Notes under the pieces: generated by a model
Database searches by the model: none
What the model saw: the letters and a program-made list of their open reading frames with translations, nothing else
What the model was told of the DNA's origin: nothing
Position numbers and translations under genes: made by a program
Shown here: positions 34,368-42,830 of the stretch, piece after piece
Layout: each line of letters begins with the position of its first letter
Position numbering within the stretch: the first letter of the stretch is position 1
Assembly (NCBI GenBank): GCA_044223895.1
Contig: JBGALL010000001.1
Span: 35,362 to 99,361 of the forward strand
Length of the DNA: 64,000 bases
Direction of reading: 5' to 3'
Source: CAKZSU01 sp044223895
GTDB taxonomy: Bacteria; Patescibacteriota; Microgenomatia; UBA10105; UBA927

Positions 34368-35819
34368 TTAGAGAAAGGTTCCCAAAATAATTGGAAAACT
34401 CTTCCCTCCTGGTTTTTCTCCTCGAACAAGTTCTTTTAGTAATAGTTGTCCAGGAATATATTGATATTTTTGAAACACGAAAAAGGTATGTTTCTCTTTT
34501 AGTGCATATAATTCTGGATCAATAAACTCGATTTTTTCTCGAGACATAATGTGGACATTGGGATTGTTTTTGAAATGTAACTCAAAGGCATATGGAAACA
34601 GACCAAAGGTTCCTTCACTAACCACCACAATTGGGTTGTCTTTGGCTTCACGTTCCAAGTAGTCGATGACTGGATCTAATCCGTATCCTGAGGTATAGGA
34701 TGAGATAAATTGTTCATAATCTTCCTTGGGAATTTTTGCCTCAAAGGGAAATCTTGCAAAGGAAAAGATAGATAATAATGCCGGAAGCAGCAATATGCTC
34801 AGAGTTCCTAGATGTCGTCGTTTCAATCCTTGAAACTGGTTAGTAAATTCGGAAATTGTATATGCCAGAGGTATTAAAAAATAGGGCGTTAAAAAGACAA
34901 TATATCGCGGAAAGACAACTTTTCCAACTAATGCAAATAAAACTAATGACCCACCCCACAACAACAAGAATACTTTCGCTAGGTCCTTGTGATACCGAAA
35001 TAAAACAATGAGGCCGACTATTCCCATAAGAAAGATTGGAAAGGTGTAATAGGTGTTGAGCCAGATACCAAAGCTGATTATATTTTTAAAGAATATCTCA
35101 AAAGGATGATGGAAAAATTCACTTGGTGTCAGTTGAAACTGAGCATTTTTGGCAACCATGGCTTGATAATTTCCAGAGATTCTCACCAAACTATTCATTG
35201 CTAGGCTAATCAGCACTACCGGGAGAACTAACCAAAGCTTTTTACGAGAAAGGATGAGAAAGCCAATGGGAGTCAAAATCAAAAACAACAATGCAGGTGG
35301 CTTTACCAGAAATCCTAGTCCAAGAAATACCCCCCAACCTAAGGCATCTTTGACTGACAATGTTTTGGCGGTACGAAACATATAGTAGGTAGCCCAGACC
35401 AACATTGTGGTAAATAAAGAATCAAATAACGCCAAACGGTCGTAAACAAATGAAAACGGGGTGATGATATATAACCCAGAAGCCAGCCAGGCAACATTCT
35501 TCTCCTTAAATAACAATCGACAGATAGCAAAGATTGCCACAACTGTTCCTACGGAGGATAGGACTGAGACCAATCTCCCGGCAAACAAATACCAGTCTGG
35601 AGGGAACACCAATAGAGAGGCAGATATCAACCAGATAAAGATTGGTGGCTTGCCATCGTATAAGGATATAAATAAATCGTGATGGGTAGTAACGATATGT
35701 TGAGCCCAGTATATATAAATGGCTTCATCGGTGAAAATCGGTAATCTCGTCAAGAATACTATGCGAGAAAGGAAGCAAATACTGCCGAGAATAAATCCTT
35801 GAATAATAGGTTTCTTCAT
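34368..35819 (-). CDS. GT39/ArnT-like membrane glycosyltransferase
   Basis: This 483-residue protein has the clearest family signature of the membrane transferases here: helix 1, then LPIFTDEAIYIYWAQ (DE active-site motif), LYDGKPPIFIWL (the xKPP loop), and DRLALFDSLFTTM, as in the PMT_2 family. About ten helices and a C-terminal region of about 100 residues follow. It should use a polyprenyl-phosphate sugar, possibly the product of the UbiA-type enzyme next to it, to decorate an outer acceptor. It is the first gene of the minus-strand block and shares a promoter region with the plus-strand FAD gene. Confidence 0.85.
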   Translation of the reverse strand: MKKPIIQGFILGSICFLSRIVFLTRLPIFTDEAIYIYWAQHIVTTHHDLFISLYDGKPPIFIWLISASLLVFPPDWYLFAGRLVSVLSSVGTVVAIFAICRLLFKEKNVAWLASGLYIITPFSFVYDRLALFDSLFTTMLVWATYYMFRTAKTLSVKDALGWGVFLGLGFLVKPPALLFLILTPIGFLILSRKKLWLVLPVVLISLAMNSLVRISGNYQAMVAKNAQFQLTPSEFFHHPFEIFFKNIISFGIWLNTYYTFPIFLMGIVGLIVLFRYHKDLAKVFLLLWGGSLVLFALVGKVVFPRYIVFLTPYFLIPLAYTISEFTNQFQGLKRRHLGTLSILLLPALLSIFSFARFPFEAKIPKEDYEQFISSYTSGYGLDPVIDYLEREAKDNPIVVVSEGTFGLFPYAFELHFKNNPNVHIMSREKIEFIDPELYALKEKHTFFVFQKYQYIPGQLLLKELVRGEKPGGKSFPIILGTFL

Positions 35820-35828
35820 ACCCTTCCA

Positions 35829-35842
35829 TGGTATACTATCCC
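35829..35842. promoter_or_regulatory. Overlapping divergent promoter elements
   Basis: The plus strand has TGGTATACT (extended -10, 35829-35837) for the gene at 35877; the minus strand over the same bases reads GATAGTATACC, offering TAGTAT for the gene starting at 35819. The two -10 boxes overlap, so only one polymerase could bind at a time. Confidence 0.45.
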
Positions 35843-35861
35843 CTATTAAATATATGCAACA

Positions 35862-35868
35862 AGAAGGA
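35862..35868 (+). promoter_or_regulatory. Shine-Dalgarno site of the FAD gene
   Basis: AGAAGGA lies 8 bases before the ATG at 35877, in a leader of about 33 bases; one of the minority of first genes here with a usual leader and SD. Confidence 0.55.
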
Positions 35869-35876
35869 ATTGTTTT

Positions 35877-37166
35877 ATGAAGATTGCGATTGTTGGCGGA
35901 GGTTTTACTGGACTCACTACAGCCTATGAACTATCCAAACAAGGTCATCAAGTAACCGTCTTTGAAAAAGAAGCCTATCTCGGAGGATTAGCTTTTGGGT
36001 TTAAGGAAAAGTCATGGGACTGGTCCTTGGAATATGCCTACCATCATTTATTTACCAATGACGATGCAATACTCAATCTTGCAAAGGAAATAGGTTTAGA
36101 ACAACAATTGATTACCAAACGTCCGATTACCGCGAGTTTGTATGATGGAAAGGTTTATCAGTTAGATTCTGTTCGTTCTCTTCTTACCTTTCCAGGTATG
36201 CCGTTAGTCGATCGTATTCGTACAGGGATTTTCATTGCTTCTTTGAAATTTAATCCTTTTTGGAAACCACTAGAAAAAATCACTGCCAAAGAATTTGCCC
36301 TAATAGTAGGAGGAGAAGCGGGATGGAAAGCAATTTGGGAACCATTAATGGTAGGTAAATTTAGTGGCTATGCTGATCGAATCGCGGCTTCTTGGTTATG
36401 GGCCAGAATTGTGAAACGTACGCCAAGTCTGGTGTATTTCGAAGGAGGATTTCATACATTTATTACTACCTTAGAAGAAAAGATTAAAAAACAGGGGGGC
36501 AAAGTTTTCACCAACACTTCTATTACCTCTATTACCCCTATTACCTCTCCCCCTTCTCACGCTATCTCTATCTCTTATGGCAAGAAAAAAGAATCTTTTG
36601 ATCAGGTTCTTCTGACCATTCCTACGCCTTTGGCAACAAAATTGGTACCTCAGTTGGCAGATTCATTACGAGAAGCCTTGTCGATACCGCACTTGCATGC
36701 TCAGGTCATGATTTTGGAGACCGAAGAGCCAGTACTGAAAGATATCTATTGGTTAAACATGACTGATCGTTCTTTCCCTTTCCTGGCTGTAGTAACTCAT
36801 ACCAATTTTATGAGTTCAAAGCACTACAACGGGAAACATTTGACCTACGTCGGCAACTACTTGCCAGCTGATCATCCATTTATAAAAATGACCAAAGAGG
36901 AATTATTAAGAAAATTCCTCCCCTACCTTAAGAAACTCAATCCTTCCTTTAAGACAAAAACATTTATTAGTAATTCATACCTTTTTACTGGTCCATTTGC
37001 TCAACCGGTTCATGAGAAAAACTACTCCACTCGTGCGCCAAAACTAGAGACCACTATTCCCAACCTGTATCTCGCAAATATGGATTCAGTTTACCCTTGG
37101 GACCGAGGCACGAATTATGCTGTTGAGTTAGGCCAAACTGCAGCAAGATACATCTTGAACAAATAA
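35877..37166 (+). CDS. FAD-dependent amine-oxidase-like protein (sugar mutase/desaturase-like)
   Basis: A soluble protein of 429 residues. IAIVGGGFTGLTTAYELSKQGHQVTVFEKEAYLGGLA is a complete FAD dinucleotide-binding motif with the ExxxxxGG extension, and the C-terminal PNLYLANMDSVYPWDRGTNYAVELG is the second FAD contact. The family comprises protoporphyrinogen oxidase, phytoene desaturase and UDP-galactopyranose mutase relatives. Given the flanking glycan genes, a role on a sugar nucleotide or lipid carrier is likely, but the substrate is unresolved. A Ser/Thr/Pro-rich loop (SITSITPITSPPSHAIS) sits near residue 220. Confidence 0.8.
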   Translation: MKIAIVGGGFTGLTTAYELSKQGHQVTVFEKEAYLGGLAFGFKEKSWDWSLEYAYHHLFTNDDAILNLAKEIGLEQQLITKRPITASLYDGKVYQLDSVRSLLTFPGMPLVDRIRTGIFIASLKFNPFWKPLEKITAKEFALIVGGEAGWKAIWEPLMVGKFSGYADRIAASWLWARIVKRTPSLVYFEGGFHTFITTLEEKIKKQGGKVFTNTSITSITPITSPPSHAISISYGKKKESFDQVLLTIPTPLATKLVPQLADSLREALSIPHLHAQVMILETEEPVLKDIYWLNMTDRSFPFLAVVTHTNFMSSKHYNGKHLTYVGNYLPADHPFIKMTKEELLRKFLPYLKKLNPSFKTKTFISNSYLFTGPFAQPVHEKNYSTRAPKLETTIPNLYLANMDSVYPWDRGTNYAVELGQTAARYILNK

Positions 37167-37177
37167 TTACTATAGGG

Positions 37178-37183
37178 TATAAT
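37178..37183 (+). promoter_or_regulatory. Consensus -10 box, leaderless start
   Basis: Perfect TATAAT whose end is 7 bases before the ATG at 37190, so transcription is predicted to begin at the start codon. It also argues against the in-frame GTG at 37184. Confidence 0.65.
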
Positions 37184-37189
37184 GTGGAG

Positions 37190-38362
37190 ATGACTGAAGT
37201 ACTTCCAGCCAGACTAGATTCCCTTGATCAACCTGTTCAACCAGAACCTCAAGCCGAATATTTTGAGATACCTGTACCGATTGCCGATAAAATACTCCCT
37301 TTGTATGTACAATCCCGACCATTCGCAGGGGGTGGATTTGGTGACATCTATGCTGCTTATCTTCCAGCTTTTCAACAATATTATGCCCTGAAAGCAGTCT
37401 CCGAATCCAAACTAAGAAATCGCTATCCAGATGATCATGAGTTTGAGATGAAAAAAATTTCCAGCCAAAGTGAGCTCGAGAAAGAAGCAGCTTTAGTGCA
37501 GGCAATCCCCCCTCATGAAAACATCGTAAAAGGTTACGGAACAATACTTCATGAAAATCAAGTTTTTGCAGTCTTTGAATATCTTCATCCAGATAAATGG
37601 CAAAATCTTCGAGAAGCCCGTTCTTCGGGAAGGCCATTTTCCTTACAAGAAACAGACACTATTCTGGAACAAGTTATAGCTGGTTCCAATCATGCACGTC
37701 TTAATATGACACCCCAACGCGATCCAACTCCTGATAATATTATGGTCACCAAACAACCGGACAAACTGGGTAAACACCACATCAAATTGATTGATTTCGG
37801 AGCGACGGACTTAGTATTCGAAACGTCTTCGATACTCAGGCCACAAGATCAGAGAGAGCGAATAGGTGTATCAACTGGATACATAGCTCCAGAGTTATTT
37901 GATAATAGGGTGTACACACCTCAAACCATGGTGTATTCATTGGGTGTTATTGCCACAGAGATGGTCGTCGGTAAAAATGTATTTAAAGGTGAAGAGGATG
38001 AGATTTGGACCCTAGAACAAGGATTAACCCCTGTACGGATAGATTTATTACTAGAACAACGCGGATATCCAGAAGAAGTTAGAAAAGTCTTTTCGATTGC
38101 CACGTCTGAATTAGAAAAACGATACAAAACCCCCGAAGAATTTTTGCAGGCGTTACGGGAAATTTCCTGGTACCCCATCCCTATAGTCGCTCAAGAAACG
38201 ATGGTGGAGGGATTTCATGATAATGAAACGCATCAGGTAGTTTTTTCAGGGACACAGGTATTAGAGACCACCCCACAATTATCAGTGGAGTTACGTCCGA
38301 CAGCTAAGCCTCAAAAAAAAGACTTCATCAATCGACTTATCGCCAGACTGCGCAAGATCTAA
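37190..38362 (+). CDS. Ser/Thr protein kinase-like protein with altered catalytic loop
   Basis: A soluble protein of 390 residues with a kinase fold at about 40-310. Seen: a glycine loop FAGGGFGDIY, the lysine in YALKAV, LIDFGATD as the DFG motif and STGYIAPELF as the APE region. The catalytic loop reads QRDPTPDN: the Asp and Asn are kept at the right spacing, but the Lys two after the Asp is Thr and the His of HRD is Gln. Activity may be weak or lost. The 80 C-terminal residues are polar and end in a basic helix. No membrane segment or sensor domain is present. A second kinase-like gene follows 55 bases later. Confidence 0.85.
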   Translation: MTEVLPARLDSLDQPVQPEPQAEYFEIPVPIADKILPLYVQSRPFAGGGFGDIYAAYLPAFQQYYALKAVSESKLRNRYPDDHEFEMKKISSQSELEKEAALVQAIPPHENIVKGYGTILHENQVFAVFEYLHPDKWQNLREARSSGRPFSLQETDTILEQVIAGSNHARLNMTPQRDPTPDNIMVTKQPDKLGKHHIKLIDFGATDLVFETSSILRPQDQRERIGVSTGYIAPELFDNRVYTPQTMVYSLGVIATEMVVGKNVFKGEEDEIWTLEQGLTPVRIDLLLEQRGYPEEVRKVFSIATSELEKRYKTPEEFLQALREISWYPIPIVAQETMVEGFHDNETHQVVFSGTQVLETTPQLSVELRPTAKPQKKDFINRLIARLRKI

Positions 38363-38399
38363 ACTAAATTACTCTCTAGGAAATGTTTCATATTTATGG

Positions 38400-38410
38400 T
38401 ACACTACTAT
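38400..38410 (+). promoter_or_regulatory. -10 region of the second kinase gene
   Basis: TACACT (38400-38405) and TACTAT (38405-38410) are both possible. The second would start the transcript at 38417, one base before the ATG. Confidence 0.4.
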
Positions 38411-38417
38411 AGGTTAA

Positions 38418-39632
38418 ATGAGCGCAGAAAATCCCATTATCATCCCCGATTACACCAAAATCCTTGCCCTTCCTCCCGGGGAAATCAAATCTAGCCCCAA
38501 AATCGTACCAGAGGATGAACAACACTATCCAGATTACCTCCTCCCTTCAGCCATAAAGCTGGTAAATTATCTTGAACAATCATCAAAGATCTATGAGCAA
38601 CTTATACAAAAACGTGAGATTACCGCCGATGATTTAGATAGTGCAATTAGTATTTACCCCTGGGAAGAGTCAGCAACCCAGATTAACCGTTATCAGATTG
38701 GCACTCAAATAGATTCGGGCGGATTAGGAGATGTGTTTATTGCCCAGGATACCTTACTAAATCAGAAATGTTGTATTAAAAAATTAAAAGCCGATAAAGC
38801 CAATGACACTAAATACCAGAGACTTTTCCTCCGGGAAGCTCTCCTGCTGATGGTTCTCGATCATCCAAACATTGTTCACGGACAAAATGTCTTTATTCAT
38901 AAAGATGAGACATATCTGGTTATGGATTATATTCCAGACCCAAGTCTTCGTAAAAGAATTTATAGTGAAGGAGTTTTATCACCGGAACAAACCTTTGATG
39001 TGATCAAAGATGCTGCCAGTGCAATTGGGTACCTCCATAGTCGAGGTATAGTCTATAGAGATTTCAAAGCAGATAATTTACTCTCTGGCAATAAAAATAT
39101 GTTAATAGATTTGGGAGTTTCTAGTGCTGTATATCCACATGATAGCAATACCCTTGTAGGAACAGTCGGATATATCAGCCCCAATGATTTTATAGATGAT
39201 CCTTCAAAAGACGTACTCTCAATGGGAGCTACTATTTACGGAGCCTTAACAGGTGACACTGATGGACTTTTTACCCGAACTACCTTGGTAGATTCCTTAG
39301 CAACCGTAGGCCGAAGAGAAACCTTTATTCCCACAATCGGCAGAATGACCTTAAATTTAAAGAATAAAGGCTACAATAATGCCAAGGATTTTGGTCTAAT
39401 TATTGACAGAGCTACCCATCCAGATCAATTTAGCAGATATTCTTCCATGAATGAACTGATCAGTGCCTTTGAAATTGCAATCAAAAACAAAAAAGGAAAA
39501 TCTTCGACCAGGAAAATACTCTATCCTTTAGAAGCAGTACCCCAACCTGAGAATCAACCACAAACAATTATTTTTGACTTTGGGGATATGGGATCAACTT
39601 CTGGATCTAGCGTGGCAAACACCGGGGATTAA
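38418..39632 (+). CDS. Ser/Thr protein kinase
   Basis: A soluble kinase of 404 residues. An N-terminal segment of about 85 residues precedes the kinase domain: IDSGGLGDVF is the glycine loop, CCIKKL the ATP lysine, HSRGIVYRDFKADN the catalytic loop with Asp, Lys and Asn intact (HRD is YRD), LIDLGVSS the metal-binding DLG, and GTVGYISP the activation segment end. It looks catalytically competent. The tail is Ser/Gln/Pro-rich and without membrane helix. It should phosphorylate cytosolic targets; a PP2C phosphatase at 53810-54766 is the natural opponent. Confidence 0.9.
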   Translation: MSAENPIIIPDYTKILALPPGEIKSSPKIVPEDEQHYPDYLLPSAIKLVNYLEQSSKIYEQLIQKREITADDLDSAISIYPWEESATQINRYQIGTQIDSGGLGDVFIAQDTLLNQKCCIKKLKADKANDTKYQRLFLREALLLMVLDHPNIVHGQNVFIHKDETYLVMDYIPDPSLRKRIYSEGVLSPEQTFDVIKDAASAIGYLHSRGIVYRDFKADNLLSGNKNMLIDLGVSSAVYPHDSNTLVGTVGYISPNDFIDDPSKDVLSMGATIYGALTGDTDGLFTRTTLVDSLATVGRRETFIPTIGRMTLNLKNKGYNNAKDFGLIIDRATHPDQFSRYSSMNELISAFEIAIKNKKGKSSTRKILYPLEAVPQPENQPQTIIFDFGDMGSTSGSSVANTGD

Positions 39633-39635
39633 AAA

Positions 39636-39702
39636 AGGTCATACCCTTGGTGGAAGATAGCACGCCTGCCCAACATACTATCCTCCACTAAAAATATGAC
39701 CT
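39636..39702. repeat. Long imperfect hairpin after the kinase gene
   Basis: Outer arms AGGTCATA/TATGACCT and inner arms TGGTGGAAGATAG/CTATCCTCCACTA (one wobble, one mismatch) surround a 17-base loop. It starts 3 bases after the stop of the kinase gene and could end its transcript, though no U run follows. Confidence 0.55.
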
Positions 39703-39912
39703 GTAACAATTTAATTTGTCCTATATAATTCTGGACACTCTCTCTGTTCAATACTCATCCCTCTGGATATGTCCCCTACTCAATACCTTATGTTTTTCTC
39801 GTGTCGAAGACCATTGTAACGCGCGACCTAGTAAATGTCAACAAAAAAGAATTAACATGCGAAAACCTTGTTTTGACGTGACAAATAAATTTTCTTGAAC
39901 GTAAAAAATCAT

Positions 39913-39941
39913 TTGACACAAGCTAATTTCCTTGTTAGTGT
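39913..39941 (+). promoter_or_regulatory. Strong sigma-70-type promoter before a candidate small RNA
   Basis: TTGACA at 39913-39918, a 17-base spacer whose end includes TGT, and TAGTGT at 39936-39941 (an extended -10). The predicted start is near 39948. Confidence 0.5.
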
Positions 39942-39947
39942 TACTAG

Positions 39948-40047
39948 CACAAGTACTGATTAACTGTCCTAGTATCGGTACCATCAAAAGGCATTACTAC
40001 TCGTAGACGCTCTTCCAGGTTTCTAGCGGTAGTGATGCTTTTTTTTT
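39948..40047 (+). ncRNA. Candidate small RNA with rho-independent terminator
   Basis: Between the promoter and a strong terminator lie about 100 bases with no ATG-led frame. The terminator stem is GCATTACTAC (39991-40000) with GTAGTGATGC (40029-40038), followed by nine T. The loop contains a further CGCT/AGCG helix. It matches none of the RNAs I can recognise by eye (SRP, 6S, RNase P, tmRNA). Existence rests on the promoter and terminator only. Confidence 0.45.
39991..40047 (+). terminator. Rho-independent terminator
   Basis: A ten-pair stem (one G-U) with a 28-base structured loop followed by T9. Confidence 0.65.
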
Positions 40048-40096
40048 GGTCTGCAGTTAATGAGTGAATTGATATTCACGAATTTCCTGCCACCAA

Positions 40097-40122
40097 TCCA
40101 CCGTAGCTTTAGCGTTGGTGGA
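40097..40122. repeat. Palindromic repeat, sister of the one at 23425
   Basis: TCCACC/GGTGGA arms around GTAGCTTTAGCGTT. It shares CCACCGTAGCTTTAGCG with the copy inside the DUF2298 gene. Confidence 0.6.
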
Positions 40123-40185
40123 TAGTACATATTGTTAATCTATATAACAACTCTGCCCAGATGTTGCTATATATTTTGAATTTGT

Positions 40186-40210
40186 ATCACTGCCTGCCCA
40201 GGCAAGTGAT
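40186..40210. repeat. Hairpin repeat with GCCTG/CAGGC arms
   Basis: ATCACT-GCCT pairs with AGGC-A-AGTGAT: ten base pairs, one bulge and a four-base loop. Not followed by a T run. Confidence 0.5.
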
Positions 40211-40524
40211 TGAAAGAAAGTGACCATCCTTCAATTGTTTTTTTTAATGTGTCGAATTTCATAGGTATAGTTTGATTCAACCACTTTCGTTTTTTTTCGT
40301 CAAGACCTATATTTATTTTGTAAATTATTTTTCATAGACCTATATATTTTAGATGGCTAAATAGATTGATTTGGCAAGATATTTTTTCTCATATATTTTT
40401 TGTGGATAACTTATGGACAACTTTATTGCCATCAATTTCCCCTTTTTCCTTCTTATTGCACATCCACTAGGTGAGTATTTCGGTAATGAGAATGTAAGGA
40501 GTGAATAAAAACCAGAAGGTACTG

Positions 40525-41061
40525 TTACAAAATAGAAAAGGTTATCGCTTTTTCGAGAGAAGATAAATACACGGTACGAATTTCTTTTAAACTTTTTCTG
40601 TTGCCATTTTCGTCTACCTCAGAGTTATCGGAACGTAAGAGAAAGAACGTCTCTTTAGAAATACGTAGCTTTTGCTGTTTATTAGCTTCAAAAGTTACTG
40701 GCAACACCACAAAATAATCTTCATACATACCTTTACCAGCATGGAGTACATATTTAATTGAACAGTGCCCCGTATATTCTTGAATACCTTTTTTATAGTC
40801 TTTATCGACCTTTATATATCGAAGACCATCGAGAATCCCTAACACCGTTACGAGGATGATGAGAAAAACCAAACTGGTTTGGGTTAACACCACAGAGGTA
40901 ATGGCTACACCGGCAATTGGAACTAAAATAAGAAGGAACAGGAGAAAGAATCGATAATATTGAAGAACTTTTTTGTAGTTATCTGGAGTGATACTCTCAA
41001 GAAATGCGGGGTGAGCTAAGGACCCTAATACCAGCAAAAAAATAGGCGCTATACCGAGCAT
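40525..41061 (-). CDS. Membrane protein with C-terminal soluble domain, unknown
   Basis: A protein of 178 residues. Three hydrophobic stretches in the first 85 residues (IAPIFLLVLGSLAHPAF; FFLLFLLILVPIAGVAITSVVL; LVFLIILVTVLGILDGL) are followed by a domain of about 95 residues (KYVLHAGKGMYEDYFVVLPV...). The family is not recognised. It lies 7 bases downstream of the PIN/TRAM gene and is probably co-transcribed with it. Confidence 0.65.
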   Translation of the reverse strand: MLGIAPIFLLVLGSLAHPAFLESITPDNYKKVLQYYRFFLLFLLILVPIAGVAITSVVLTQTSLVFLIILVTVLGILDGLRYIKVDKDYKKGIQEYTGHCSIKYVLHAGKGMYEDYFVVLPVTFEANKQQKLRISKETFFLLRSDNSEVDENGNRKSLKEIRTVYLSSLEKAITFSIL

Positions 41062-41068
41062 ATCTAGA

Positions 41069-41950
41069 TTATTTTAATCTACCAAAGAAAAGTTGACCTG
41101 CTGCAGTCTGATGAACTTTGGAGAGAACAACCACAACGTCTAAGCCTACTTTGGTTTTTGCATCTTCCACAACTACCATCGTACCATCTGGGAGGTAGCC
41201 TACTCCTTGGGCACGCTCTTTCCCCTCGTGTGTTATCTTTACGACAACTTCTTCACCCGGGATAAGCGACAATTTAATAGCATTTGCCAGATCGTTGATA
41301 TTTAATACCCGAATACTTTCAGCTCTAGCCAATTGTGCCAAATTGAAATCAACAGTGAGAAGTTTGGTTTTCCATTGACGAGCCAAAGCAGCCAGTTTGT
41401 GATCGACTTCTTTTACCTCAGGAACATCATCTTTAATAATTTTGGTGACTAATAATTCATTTACTTTTTGGGTAGTAAGTTTATTAACAACCTCCAATCC
41501 CCGTCTCCCTTTGGCTCGACGAAGAGAATCGCTCGAATCTGCAATATGTTGAATTTCTCCAAGAACAAACTCAGGGATTAATAAAGTACCAGCCATAAAA
41601 CCACTATTGACGATAGGTAAAATCCTCCCATCGATAAGCACACTAGTATCCACCATAATCAGATTTTCCCCCTCTGGAGCTGGAATATCTTTTATTTGAA
41701 TTATTGGAGTATCTTTTGCAAACGGTTTCAGACGCAAATTAGAGAAGCTAAGGTTTTTCACAATCTCTCTGGCAACCATGGCAGCAAATTCAGCGGCTGC
41801 CGCTGGCCGGAGGACTGTTTCTGATGAGGAAGGTTTTTTAACTGGTACCAATGTTTTTGATTCCTCTTTGGCTACAACTTTTTCAGCAACTGGTTTGGCG
41901 GGTGATGAATTTTTAGTCTCTTTTTTCTTACTAGAAAGGGATAATTTCAT
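41069..41950 (-). CDS. PIN/TRAM-domain nuclease-like protein (YacL-type)
   Basis: A protein of 293 residues. A Lys/Ala/Pro/Ser-rich segment of about 90 residues takes the place of the membrane helices usual in YacL proteins. The PIN domain follows (NLIMVDTSVLIDGRI, FVLGEIQHIAD, DHKLAALARQWKTKLLTVDFNL), with the acidic metal ligands, and a C-terminal TRAM RNA-binding domain (GEEVVVKITHEGKERAQGVGYLPDGTMVVV). Likely an RNA nuclease. In Firmicutes yacL sits close to radA, and the same neighbourhood is kept here (radA begins at 44146 on the same strand). Confidence 0.87.
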   Translation of the reverse strand: MKLSLSSKKKETKNSSPAKPVAEKVVAKEESKTLVPVKKPSSSETVLRPAAAAEFAAMVAREIVKNLSFSNLRLKPFAKDTPIIQIKDIPAPEGENLIMVDTSVLIDGRILPIVNSGFMAGTLLIPEFVLGEIQHIADSSDSLRRAKGRRGLEVVNKLTTQKVNELLVTKIIKDDVPEVKEVDHKLAALARQWKTKLLTVDFNLAQLARAESIRVLNINDLANAIKLSLIPGEEVVVKITHEGKERAQGVGYLPDGTMVVVEDAKTKVGLDVVVVLSKVHQTAAGQLFFGRLK

Positions 41951-42146
41951 ATGTATATTTTACCATAGATTATTCTGACAATCTCAACTATAAAGAACCA
42001 CCAAAAAATTCTTATAAATATGGTGTAATAGGAAGGTAAATGATATTACTGAGAAAATACTGATAAAGATCTGGAAGTCTGATGTTTTAATCATTGATTA
42101 TCAAATTCTTGATGCTATAGACTAATTCTAGAACTTATTTTTTGGT

Positions 42147-42830
42147 ATGAAATACTCAAATAAAAAATCCTCACTCAGAGGACGTGCACTTCCAAAAAGT
42201 GCCTTATTGTTTATCGTTATACCTTTTATTCTTACTCTCATACTCGTATTTAACGTTGTCCAAAGCGATTCTATAGGTGATATAAGAAATCATGCAGCCT
42301 ACCCAATTCCTACATCTAACCCTGTATGTGCTACGGGATGGCAATGTGGAACTCAATGCGCGAGTACTGCCGATGTTAAACTGTTTAATTCGACCTGGTG
42401 TGATGGTAAATCCCATTGGCTGGCAGAATCTGCTGAGTCTCAAGGTAAACTTGCAAATTTTTGTGGAGGTAGTAAAAGCTCTCCCTCTACAGCACAAGGA
42501 TGTCCGGTAAAATGTCCCACAGGAGCTACCTGTTTATCCCCATATGTAATGTGTCAGGGCACAAAAAACACTCAAGTTAGGAATTGCACCTATAATGGAG
42601 GCACGGATGGATATTGTTGTAATCTGATTCCTCTGTGCACACTTTCGAAACGAGTAACCAATTCTTCTGGCTTTTGTAATACGAATTCCCCAAACACCTC
42701 TAATTGTGCAGGAAAACGAGAATCTTCTTCATGCACCTATACCGCCCAATGTGGAGGTGGTTCTGGACGGTGTGTTGTGGTCTCTCAAGGAGCAACCTCT
42801 CAATGTCAATGTCATCCGACTATGTACTAA
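42147..42830 (+). CDS. Exported cysteine-rich protein, unknown
   Basis: A protein of 227 residues: a basic N-terminus, one hydrophobic segment (SALLFIVIPFILTLILVFNVV, about 18-38) acting as signal anchor, and an outside part with 20 cysteines in about 165 residues, including a CC pair and many CxxxC-like spacings, rich in Ser, Thr, Asn and Gly. The even count suggests ten disulfides. It is unlike its neighbours (PIN/TRAM and RadA) and on the opposite strand. No family recognised. DsbA and DsbB encoded at 59.6-60.8 kb could fold it. Confidence 0.75.
   Translation: MKYSNKKSSLRGRALPKSALLFIVIPFILTLILVFNVVQSDSIGDIRNHAAYPIPTSNPVCATGWQCGTQCASTADVKLFNSTWCDGKSHWLAESAESQGKLANFCGGSKSSPSTAQGCPVKCPTGATCLSPYVMCQGTKNTQVRNCTYNGGTDGYCCNLIPLCTLSKRVTNSSGFCNTNSPNTSNCAGKRESSSCTYTAQCGGGSGRCVVVSQGATSQCQCHPTMY

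Larger units (their letters stand above)
39703..40524. other. Non-coding AT-rich region of 820 bases
   Basis: I see no convincing protein gene here; a 60-codon frame at 39716-39898 has no family resemblance or start signal. The stretch holds a candidate small RNA (39948-40047), two hairpin repeats (40097-40122 and 40186-40210), two copies of AGACCTATAT about 50 bases apart near 40300-40350, and a DnaA-box-like TGTGGATAA near 40400. Genes on both sides point towards it. Confidence 0.6.

Noticed and set aside
40220..40450. Chromosomal replication origin
   Set aside because: One good DnaA box and AT-rich DNA, but genes converge there and dnaA, dnaN or gyrB are absent; kept only as a low-interest finding.
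41778..41978. Antisense frames over the PIN/TRAM and RadA genes
   Set aside because: They mirror the codon pattern of the real genes on the other strand and lack start signals.
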